Assembly (NCBI RefSeq): GCF_003946145.1
Contig: NZ_RHOC01000013.1
Coordinates: 1 to 51,137 of the forward strand
Direction of reading: 5' to 3'
Length of the DNA: 51,137 bases
Source: Levilactobacillus huananensis
GTDB taxonomy: Bacteria > Bacillota > Bacilli > Lactobacillales > Lactobacillaceae
Made by a program: the position numbers and the translations under genes. Shown piece by piece: positions 41,835-48,778 of the stretch. Under the pieces are notes generated by a model that did no database searches, had not been told where the DNA came from, and saw only the letters and a program-made list of their open reading frames with translations. How positions within the stretch are numbered: the stretch's first letter is position 1; every line of letters starts with the position of its first letter.

Positions 41835-42776
41835 TCAAAAATCCTTCTCAACAATCTTTCGCCGCCCGCGTTGAAGCAGGTAGATGGCCAAGATCACCAA
41901 GATGGAACCCACAACTTCGGCGATGGAAATCTTCAATCCCAAGAAGATAATCGAGAGGACGAAGGTCATCACTGGTTGCACAGCATCGACAATACTAATA
42001 ACATCAGATGGCGCGAAGTGGGTGCTGTACAGTATCAGTGCAAATGGCAGAATTGTTCCGATGATAATGACCGTGGCCATCGACATCAAGAGCGTACTCG
42101 TCAGAGGTGGCGTCTGTACCCACACTGGCTGGTGAATGTTAAAAAAGACCCCTGCAATGAAGGTTCCCCAGCCCAACACCGTGATGGGTTGGTGTCCGTA
42201 ATCGCGGACCAGTGGCCGGGGCAACACCACATAAAAAGCCGCGGTAATCCCAGACCCGATCCCCCACATCAGGGAATCAAACGGAATGGCCAATTGTGAG
42301 ATGTTTCCTCGGGTGATTGCCAGAAAGACCCCGACCATGGCCACCGCGAAGGCAATCAGGTCACTTCGTAGTGGTCGTACATGCTTAAACAGTAAGCTTC
42401 CCAACACGATAAACAGTGGGCTTAAATACTGGAGAATTGTGGCTGCAGCGGCATTCCCTGTTTGAACGGAAATGTAAAAGGTCAACAGGTTCGCCCCTAA
42501 ACCAAAGATAGCATAGGCAACGACCAAGCCGATCTCCCGCCAACTTTTAAAGATCGTAAACGTTTCTTTGCCATACATAATCAGACTGATAACCAATAGG
42601 GTGACCCCCGCCCCCATCGTTCTGGCAGATAGGAACCAACTGCTGGGAATCGATTGTCCTTGTGAGATGAACTGGAGCACCGTTCCCGACACTCCAAACA
42701 TTGCCGACGCAACGGTCGCCCAAAAAATTCCTTTGACGACGTTTTCGGTTGCTGATCCTGATTTTTTCAAGCCCAT
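41835..42776 (-). CDS. EamA/DMT family transporter
   Basis: Start at ATG 42776 behind AAAGGA. The 313-residue protein has ten membrane segments made of two EamA repeats (GIFWATVASAMFGVSGTVLQFIS... and GIGSGITAAFYVVLPRPLV...). Members of this superfamily export amino acids, nucleosides or similar metabolites, or import choline-type compounds (LicB). Substrate not decidable. First gene of a pair with the phosphatase. Confidence 0.9.
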   Translation of the reverse strand: MGLKKSGSATENVVKGIFWATVASAMFGVSGTVLQFISQGQSIPSSWFLSARTMGAGVTLLVISLIMYGKETFTIFKSWREIGLVVAYAIFGLGANLLTFYISVQTGNAAAATILQYLSPLFIVLGSLLFKHVRPLRSDLIAFAVAMVGVFLAITRGNISQLAIPFDSLMWGIGSGITAAFYVVLPRPLVRDYGHQPITVLGWGTFIAGVFFNIHQPVWVQTPPLTSTLLMSMATVIIIGTILPFALILYSTHFAPSDVISIVDAVQPVMTFVLSIIFLGLKISIAEVVGSILVILAIYLLQRGRRKIVEKDF

Positions 42777-42911
42777 GAATCCTTTCTCTCTCACGTCACA
42801 CGTGTGTTTTTAATTTGTCTATTTTACCTAAAAATCATTAGAATTTGGCAACAAAATCCTAGATTTTAAAACTTTTTAGATTACCCCGTTTGCCAGTTAA
42901 CAGACTTCATA

Positions 42912-42950
42912 GGAAAAGGAGAGTGGGAAACATTCCCAACTCTCCTTTTC
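42912..42950 (-). terminator. Rho-independent terminator of the met operon
   Basis: GAAAAGGAGAGT-GGGAA pairs with TTCCC-ACTCTCCTTTTC, 16 bases after the metI stop; CTTTTCC follows on the minus strand. Confidence 0.85.
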
Positions 42951-42965
42951 GAGTTTTAATAACAG

Positions 42966-43649
42966 TTAGGCGGTGTGATCCACGCGACGAGCCAATAAGT
43001 CTCCCACTAATTGAATAGCAAAGACAATGACTAGAATGATCAACATGGCCAAAACAGTCACATCCGTTTCAAACCGGCTGTACCCAACATTGATGGCCAG
43101 GTTCCCTAAGCCACCCCCACCGATAGCACCAGCCATAGCGGTTAGGTCAATCAAACTGATCAACGTTAGAACAGAAGAACGAATAATGTCAGGCAAGCCT
43201 TCCTTGAGGTAGACCCGGAAGATAATGCCCATGGGACTGGACCCGACCGATTCGGCCGCCTCAATTACCCCGTGGTCAACTTCAGCCAAGGCATTTTGAA
43301 TCTGTCGCGCATAGAATGGTGCGGACCCAATCACCAGTGGCACAATGGCCGCAGTCGTTCCAATGGCAGTTCCGACGATCACCCGGGTTAAGGGGGCAAT
43401 CACGGCCAGCAAAATAACAAATGGAATCGACCGACAGAGATTGACAATTTTATCGAAGATGTTGTAAATGATGCGATTTTCCAGAATACCACCGGGTTGC
43501 GTGACGATTAAACCAATCCCGATAATCATTCCGAGGATCCCTGCCACTACAGCAGTAATCAGCGTCATATACAGCGTCTCACCGGTGGCTTGAATGAAGT
43601 CACTCTTCATGGTAACAGCGTTAGGAAAATATTTAGCAAACCAACTCAA
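42966..43649 (-). CDS. metI: Methionine ABC transporter permease MetI
   Basis: TTG start directly after the metN stop, behind GGAGGTGGC at the end of metN. The 227-residue permease has about five membrane segments and the family EAA-like loop (EVDHGVIEAAESVGSSPMGIIFRVYLKEGLPDIIRS) that docks on MetN. Imports methionine across the membrane. Last gene of metQ-metN-metI. Confidence 0.95.
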   Translation of the reverse strand: MSWFAKYFPNAVTMKSDFIQATGETLYMTLITAVVAGILGMIIGIGLIVTQPGGILENRIIYNIFDKIVNLCRSIPFVILLAVIAPLTRVIVGTAIGTTAAIVPLVIGSAPFYARQIQNALAEVDHGVIEAAESVGSSPMGIIFRVYLKEGLPDIIRSSVLTLISLIDLTAMAGAIGGGGLGNLAINVGYSRFETDVTVLAMLIILVIVFAIQLVGDLLARRVDHTA

Positions 43650-44711
43650 TTAAGCCACCTCCGAATCCGTGGGCTTCAAGTGGGTAATCTTAATCCCGGC
43701 ATCCTGGCAGTATTGCCAAGCTTCTTGCAACTTATCCGGTTCCCCAGACATGACCACGATCAAGTTTCCCAGTGGCGTGTCCTGTAAGATTTCCACGTTC
43801 CCATATAAAATGTTTGAAACCACATCGTATCGCTTGTAAAGTTCCGTAATCAGTGGTGCATCAGTACTTGCACCCACGTATTGGAGTTGCACTAACTGCT
43901 GATGGTCACTCAGGTCCAGCGCACTGGACTGCTTGTAAATCTTTTCCAGAGCCTGGTTGATCTGGGTCGCGGTGTTAATGAAGTCCTGTGTCAGTGGCTT
44001 CTTAGGCTGACTGAAGATCGAGACCAGATCCCCGCGTTCAATGATTTCACCGGATTCCATCACGGCAACCTTGTTACAGATTTCCTTGACGGCTTCCATT
44101 TCATGGGTAATTAGCACCACCGTGAGGCCAAGCTCCTTGTTCAGCCGCTTCAATAGTTCCAGGATGGATGACGTGGTCTTGGGGTCCAAGGCACTCGTCG
44201 CTTCATCACTAATCAGAATCTCGGGGTCGTTGGCCAGTGCTCGAGCAATGGCCACCCGTTGCTTCTGACCACCAGAGAGTTGGGCCGGATAATCGTTGGC
44301 TTTTTCACTCAGACCAACGAGTTCCAAGAGGTGCGCCACCTTTTCTTGCCGATTCTTTTTAGATAAACGGAAACGTAGAGGATAGCCCACATTATCCGCA
44401 ATTGTCCGAGAATCCATCAGGTTAAAGTGTTGGAAAATCATTCCAATCTTAGTTCTGGCTACCCGCAATTCCCGGGGCGTCAGGTGTAATATATCTTGAC
44501 CGTTCACCACAACGGTGCCGGCAGTCGGTGGCTGAAGCCGGTTAATGACCCGCACGAGGGTACTCTTCCCCGCACCGGAATAACCCACTACCCCATAAAT
44601 GTCTCCGCGATCGACGGTCAATGACACATCCTTCACGGCGTTGACGGTCTGTCCCTTATTATGGAAAGTGACGTCGATATTCTTTAACTCAATAATCGCT
44701 TCGTTAGTCAA
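43650..44711 (-). CDS. metN: Methionine ABC transporter ATP-binding protein MetN
   Basis: TTG start behind AAGGAG. The 353-residue ATPase has Walker [10 protein letters not shown], signature LSGGQKQR, Walker [14 protein letters not shown] and the switch His ITHEM. From about residue 265 it has the C-terminal NIL regulatory domain, which binds methionine and inhibits transport in characterised homologues. Second gene of the T-box-controlled operon. Confidence 0.96.
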   Translation of the reverse strand: MTNEAIIELKNIDVTFHNKGQTVNAVKDVSLTVDRGDIYGVVGYSGAGKSTLVRVINRLQPPTAGTVVVNGQDILHLTPRELRVARTKIGMIFQHFNLMDSRTIADNVGYPLRFRLSKKNRQEKVAHLLELVGLSEKANDYPAQLSGGQKQRVAIARALANDPEILISDEATSALDPKTTSSILELLKRLNKELGLTVVLITHEMEAVKEICNKVAVMESGEIIERGDLVSIFSQPKKPLTQDFINTATQINQALEKIYKQSSALDLSDHQQLVQLQYVGASTDAPLITELYKRYDVVSNILYGNVEILQDTPLGNLIVVMSGEPDKLQEAWQYCQDAGIKITHLKPTDSEVA

Positions 44712-44770
44712 ATCTTCGTGCTCCTTACTCGCCTTATGCCGGCTAATTTTAACTTAGAACTCTCAGCTTG

Positions 44771-45574
44771 TTACCAAGCTGGGATAGTTAATCCGTGATA
44801 GTACTTCTTCAATAACTTCTTCGTCGCTTCGGTCTGGTAAGCCTTCACAATCTTCTTGTAAGTCTTGTTGTTCTTATCAGCCTTGTTCGTCGCAATGATA
44901 TTAATGTAAGGAATTGAAGCCTTGTTGATCTTTTCCTTATAAATTGTTTCACTGTTTGGTAACTTCGCTTCGGCAGCAAACTCATTGTTGATGACGGCAC
45001 CGACGGCATCCGTTAAGGAACGTGGCGTCTGAGCGGCATCAACTGGCGTAATCTTCAAATTCAACTTGTTCTGAGTGATGTCCTTAGGCGTTGGTAATGC
45101 CTTGCTACCATCCACTTTAATCAGACCCGCCGATTGAAGCAAGTGTAAGGCCCGACCCTCGTTAGTTGAATCATTAGGAATCGTAATCTGTTCGCCCTTC
45201 TTGATATCGGCAACGTTCTTAACCTTCTTGGAGTAAAGACGTAGTGGTGCGCGAACGGTCTTCCCGATGGAAACGATGTTGCTCTTGTGTGCCTTGTTCC
45301 ATTGGTCCATGAAGTACGTGTGTTGGAACGAGTTAAGCGCAATTTCATGGTTCGTTAAGGCTGCGTTAGGCTGGTTGTAATCGGTAAAGGTCACCAACTT
45401 GATGTCGACCCCTTCCTTCTTCAGTCTCTTTTGAACCGGCTTCCAAATCTTTTCGTCGGATCCCATGATCCCGACCTTAACCGTCTTGCTGCTGGACTTG
45501 CCACAGCCAGACACAATCAACAGTGGAACTAACAGTAATAATAGCCAACTAAAATGTTTAAATGATTTCTTCAT
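44771..45574 (-). CDS. metQ: Methionine-binding lipoprotein MetQ
   Basis: Start at 45574 behind AAAGGGG. The 267-residue protein has a lipoprotein signal (LLLLVPLLIVSGCGKSS, lipobox VSGC) and the NlpA fold: KVGIMGSDEKIWKPVQ, NHEIALNSFQHTYFM, PNDSTNEGRALHLLQSAGLI. It captures methionine outside the cell for MetNI. First gene of the operon, preceded by the T-box leader. Confidence 0.96.
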   Translation of the reverse strand: MKKSFKHFSWLLLLLVPLLIVSGCGKSSSKTVKVGIMGSDEKIWKPVQKRLKKEGVDIKLVTFTDYNQPNAALTNHEIALNSFQHTYFMDQWNKAHKSNIVSIGKTVRAPLRLYSKKVKNVADIKKGEQITIPNDSTNEGRALHLLQSAGLIKVDGSKALPTPKDITQNKLNLKITPVDAAQTPRSLTDAVGAVINNEFAAEAKLPNSETIYKEKINKASIPYINIIATNKADKNNKTYKKIVKAYQTEATKKLLKKYYHGLTIPAW

Positions 45575-45643
45575 ACTCAAAATCCCCTTTATCCCTTTTA
45601 AAGATTTATTTTGAAGCTCGCGATTGAAAACAATGACCAAAAG

Positions 45644-45934
45644 AAAAGAGTCCGCTTCTAATTTAATAGAAACGAACTCTGTCGTGGTACCATTCTAATT
45701 CAAGTCAGACGATGCCGACCCCTCATTAACACTCGCCAGCTTGCGCCTTAAAGTGCGTGCACGATAATGAGTGCCAAGCATTACCACTTCATCGAACAGA
45801 CTCAGCGGTACCAATTCATTTCAGGCCATCTTCACCCCGCCGTGGGTTACCCGCTTTCAGCAAGTCGCGAGCTCTCTTGAAACCATTAACGGTGGTTACT
45901 CTCCTGATCACATTGTTTTCAATCGCTTAATTTA
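45644..45934 (-). promoter_or_regulatory. T-box riboswitch (methionine) of metQNI
   Basis: On the minus strand the leader has a stem I with GAGAGC and GCTGAAAGCGGG, the T-box core GAATGGTACCACG (about 45682-45694) and a terminator (AGAGTTCGTTTCT with AGAAGCGGACTCT, then TTTTCTTTT) at 45644-45680. A candidate ATG specifier in GAAATGAAT (45817-45819) fits tRNA-Met sensing: uncharged tRNA favours the antiterminator and read-through. Confidence 0.9.
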
Positions 45935-45940
45935 ATAGCA

Positions 45941-45969
45941 AGTCTAATGCAATTCTAATTCGGTGTCAA
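45941..45969 (-). promoter_or_regulatory. Promoter of metQNI
   Basis: On the minus strand TTGACA (45964-45969), 17 bases, TAGACT (45941-45946), placed just upstream of the T-box leader. Confidence 0.8.
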
Positions 45970-46081
45970 GCACAATCGATAATAAATTTATTCATAACGG
46001 ATCCCGTCCTAGCGGCTCTGACCAATCAGTGCCCTAAATAAATCGGTTTCAGGTTCCCATAAATTCTCACCTAATTTTCAC

Positions 46082-46630
46082 TTAGTCCGGCACGACCGGC
46101 TCTTGCAAGATGCCCGCAGCCAGCAGAAACATGTGCGTCACCACTGGTCCCACAAAGCTAAAGCCACGACGCTTCATGTCCTTGGCAACGGCACTACCCA
46201 ACGTCGACTGATGGGCCAGTGCGTCACGTTGCGGTGCTGGCAATAGGAAAGGTGTCCCATCAACAAAAGCCCATAAATAGGCGGAAAAGCTGCCAAACTC
46301 TTGTTGCACTTTGAGAATTGCCCGGGCATTCTGTAAAACGGCCCGAATTTTTCGATGATTGCCAATCATCCCCGGAAACGCCGCAATCTCCGGAATTGCT
46401 AATTCATCAATCATGGCCGCCACTGACGGAATCGCCATACCGTCAAAGACCTGCCGATAAATTGGTAACTTGCTAGCCGCTGCTTGCCAACTCAGGCCAA
46501 CCTGAAAGACTCCAACCGTCAATAGTTCGAATAACACGTGATCATCATGTGTTGGGGTCCCGAAGTAAGCGTCATACTCCGCAGCACCATCCGTCTTCCA
46601 TTGTTGACCATCATGTGGTCCAATTGCCAT
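46082..46630 (-). CDS. DNA-3-methyladenine glycosylase I-like protein, divergent
   Basis: A 182-residue protein that follows the Tag fold in length and order (YDAYFGTPTHDDHVLFELLTVGVFQVGLSWQAAASKLPIYRQVFDG ... MKRRGFSFVGPVV). It departs at key places: the catalytic Glu region LEGxQAGLSW reads TVGVFQVGLSW with no Glu, the N-terminal Cys and His and the C-terminal His/Cys of the Tag zinc snap are not seen. Activity is doubtful, although DNA binding may persist. Single gene with AGGGGAG before the start. Confidence 0.8.
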   Translation of the reverse strand: MAIGPHDGQQWKTDGAAEYDAYFGTPTHDDHVLFELLTVGVFQVGLSWQAAASKLPIYRQVFDGMAIPSVAAMIDELAIPEIAAFPGMIGNHRKIRAVLQNARAILKVQQEFGSFSAYLWAFVDGTPFLLPAPQRDALAHQSTLGSAVAKDMKRRGFSFVGPVVTHMFLLAAGILQEPVVPD

Positions 46631-46691
46631 TGGTCTCCCCTCTCCCTTTTAATCTCTCTTAATTGTAACGGGATTGGCCAGTCAGTGTAAA

Positions 46692-46724
46692 GAAAAAAAG
46701 GACGCCGACAAAATCGACGTCCTT
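46692..46724 (-). terminator. Rho-independent terminator of the second oppA
   Basis: On the minus strand AAGGACGTCGA pairs with GTCGGCGTCCTT (one mismatch), followed by TTTTTCTTT. Confidence 0.88.
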
Positions 46725-46740
46725 CACGGATCTAAAAGTT

Positions 46741-48378
46741 CTATTTGAGGTAAGCGTACTTGTAACTCCATTGCGTTCCGGCCGTGTTGTGAATCACACC
46801 CTTAACCGTAGACCGTTGCAGATAGGCGTAATTGGCCTGGTAGAGCGGCGTAAAGCTCTGTTCCTTGTTAATGAGCTTAGCGGCCTGAACCATGTCTTGC
46901 CAACGGGCCTCATCGTTCCCAGCGTCTTGATTCTGGGCCTTGTCAATCAAGGCATCGTAAGCCTTGTTGGACCACTTTCCATAATTCAAGGCGTTAGAAC
47001 TCGTTGGGATCTGCATAAAGGAAATGGGATCATTGAAATCGGCTCCCCAGTGGGAGAGGAAGAGGTCAAAGTCACCACTTGTTGCCCGTGATTGAGCGAC
47101 TGAAGCCGGAACATTTTGAATCGTGAGGTCAAAACCAGGTAAGTTCTTTTCCAGTGTTCCCTTCAAATATTGGGTAACAGTACTGGCAGCGACATCGTCA
47201 TTTCCAGCCATAATGCTTAGATTAACCTTCTTTACCCCCAGTTGCTTCAAACCAGCCGCCCATTTTTTCTTCGCCAACGTTGGGTTGTAGGTTGTGGTAT
47301 TCTTAACCACTTGTTGCTTAGCGAAATCTTCACCGGTTTTTGGATCCTTGGCAAGACCACTGGCCACAAAACCAGTCGGCGTCACAGACCCATCCCCCAA
47401 GACCTTCTTGGTTAAGAGACGACGATTGATGGATAAGGCAATCGCCTGACGGATGTTCTGATTATTCATGATACGCCGCTTTTCTTTATCGGCATCCTGG
47501 AAGTTGTACTTCAGGTGAATAACAATGGAATAAGGATATTCTTTGAACGCCTTGTTATTCTTGTAGTTCTTAACCTGTTCCGTCGAGAGCTGTGCGAAGT
47601 CAAGCTTCTGATTCTGGTATAGGCTCAGCCCAGTCTGCGGATTGGTAACCACTTGGTAACTAATCTTATTCAGTTTCACAACTTTTTTGTCCCAATAGTG
47701 GTTATTCTTGACGAATGACCAGGTATTCCCAGTCCCACTCCAATTGGTAATCTTAAACGGTCCACTATACACCATGTACTCGGACTTCGTAGCATACTTC
47801 TTTCCGTATTTATTAACGACCTTTTCATTCTGTGGGGCAAATAGCGGATAGGCCATCAGAATCTTAAAGTAGGCAATTGGCTTATCCAATTCGATAACCA
47901 CCGTGTGCTTGTTCTTAGCATGAATCCCAATCTCACTAGGATCAGCCTTGCCGGCGATGATCTTGTCTCCGTTCTTAATTCCGGAAAACATCGTCGTATA
48001 GGACGCTTTGGTGGCTGGGGTCAGCGTCCGGCGCCAAGAATAAACAAAGTCTTGCGCCGTGATCGGATCGCCATTACTCCACTTGGCATTGTCTCTAATG
48101 TGGAACGTCCAAGTTTTCTTATCCTTGGACATCTTGGCAGAATCCGCCAAGCCAGGGGCTACTTTACCGTCCTTGCCCAACCGATAGAAACTTTCAAAGA
48201 CGTTTCCAGTCTGACCATAACCCGTGGCTTTGGCCAAATCAATCGTATCCAATTGTGCCGTCGCTGGTAACCTCAAGTCTTGCTGGGGCGTCGCTGATGA
48301 TGATTGCCCACATGCAGCCAGACCCAATCCCATGGCGACTACTGCGGCAACTAATCCGATTCCGGTCCATTTTCTCAT
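46741..48378 (-). CDS. Oligopeptide-binding lipoprotein (OppA family), leader-controlled
   Basis: A 545-residue SBP_bac_5 protein with signal and lipobox LAAC (residues 1-23) and the family pattern WSNGDPITAQDFVYSWRRTLTPATK. It ends GVIHNTAGTQWSYKYAYLK. No permease or ATPase gene is adjacent. Upstream is a Cys/Met-rich leader ORF with a hairpin and terminator (48433-48619), suggesting expression linked to sulfur amino acid supply; if so, it may favour peptides or cystine-related ligands, an inference. Start behind AAAAGGGAG, 9 bases away. Confidence 0.92.
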   Translation of the reverse strand: MRKWTGIGLVAAVVAMGLGLAACGQSSSATPQQDLRLPATAQLDTIDLAKATGYGQTGNVFESFYRLGKDGKVAPGLADSAKMSKDKKTWTFHIRDNAKWSNGDPITAQDFVYSWRRTLTPATKASYTTMFSGIKNGDKIIAGKADPSEIGIHAKNKHTVVIELDKPIAYFKILMAYPLFAPQNEKVVNKYGKKYATKSEYMVYSGPFKITNWSGTGNTWSFVKNNHYWDKKVVKLNKISYQVVTNPQTGLSLYQNQKLDFAQLSTEQVKNYKNNKAFKEYPYSIVIHLKYNFQDADKEKRRIMNNQNIRQAIALSINRRLLTKKVLGDGSVTPTGFVASGLAKDPKTGEDFAKQQVVKNTTTYNPTLAKKKWAAGLKQLGVKKVNLSIMAGNDDVAASTVTQYLKGTLEKNLPGFDLTIQNVPASVAQSRATSGDFDLFLSHWGADFNDPISFMQIPTSSNALNYGKWSNKAYDALIDKAQNQDAGNDEARWQDMVQAAKLINKEQSFTPLYQANYAYLQRSTVKGVIHNTAGTQWSYKYAYLK

Positions 48379-48432
48379 AACATTAACGCTCCCTTTTCTT
48401 CAATTTAGTGGCGTGCAATCCCCTAAACGAAC

Positions 48433-48482
48433 AAACAAAAAGCGGGTTTTCCCTCACAGTCAATCGTGAGAGGAAACCCGCT
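48433..48482 (-). terminator. Attenuator terminator before oppA
   Basis: On the minus strand AGCGGGTTTCCTCTCAC pairs with GTGAGGGAAAACCCGCT (two mismatches), followed by TTTTGTTTG. It lies between the leader ORF and oppA, so it must be read through for oppA expression from the upstream promoter. Its 5' arm contains GGTTTCCTC (48470-48478), complementary to the leader ORF ribosome-site region (48623-48631). Confidence 0.88.
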
Positions 48483-48512
48483 ACAGCGACAACAATCGTT
48501 GTCGTTATGTAG
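48481..48512 (-). promoter_or_regulatory. Hairpin between leader ORF stop and terminator
   Basis: CTACA-3-CGACAAC-4-GTTGTCG-1-TGTAG on the minus strand. It starts 3 bases after the stop codon of the leader ORF and abuts the terminator stem, the place of a pause or protector hairpin in ribosome-mediated attenuators. Confidence 0.65.
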
Positions 48513-48514
48513 GT

Positions 48515-48619
48515 CTACTGGTTTGCCTGGAAATCACGATTTAACCCAACACAAATAGTCATGTTACATTTGCAACATGCAGTGATCGTCATTTGATTGT
48601 GGCGTTCGTTGGCTAGCAT
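48515..48619 (-). CDS. Cys/Met-rich leader peptide (34 aa)
   Basis: ATG at 48619 behind a strong AAGGAGG (48628-48634) opens MLANERHNQMTITACCKCNMTICVGLNRDFQANQ. Four Cys codons (residues 15, 16, 18, 23) and Met at 10 and 20 are clustered in the middle. The frame lies between a consensus promoter and an intrinsic terminator ahead of oppA. I read it as a regulatory leader peptide whose translation reports Cys (or Met) tRNA charging; a small metal- or thiol-reactive peptide is an alternative. Confidence 0.6.
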   Translation of the reverse strand: MLANERHNQMTITACCKCNMTICVGLNRDFQANQ

Positions 48620-48667
48620 CGTGGTTTCCTCCTTACTTTTAGTTATTAAATGGATTGCACAAATTTA

Positions 48668-48696
48668 AAGGTACGCTATTTGCCAGGCTTTGTCAA
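48668..48696 (-). promoter_or_regulatory. Promoter of the leader peptide-oppA unit
   Basis: On the minus strand TTGACA (48691-48696), 17 bases, TACCTT (48668-48673), about 34 bases ahead of the leader ribosome site. Confidence 0.75.
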
Positions 48697-48698
48697 AA

Positions 48699-48709
48699 GA
48701 AACGGTTTC
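48699..48709. promoter_or_regulatory. GAAACGGTTTC site, weak cre-like
   Basis: GAAAC and GTTTC flank one base, centred just upstream of the oppA-unit -35 and 70 bases before the GH3 start. It matches the core of the catabolite-responsive element but lacks the outer TG and final A. Confidence 0.25.
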
Positions 48710-48778
48710 CTTACTAACATCACTTCCGGGAAAACGGTATACTAGGACTAGCTGAAAAAGTAGAAAGGATTTGAACGT

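Noticed and set aside
41751-42299. Plus-strand frame of 182 aa
   Set aside because: It is antisense to the phosphatase and EamA genes; His/Asn/Asp-rich composition is typical of a shadow of membrane-protein codons.
46631-48778. Cys-rich leader peptide as a toxin or bacteriocin
   Set aside because: No hydrophobic helix, leader-processing motif, immunity gene or transporter; position before a terminator and oppA fits a regulatory leader better.
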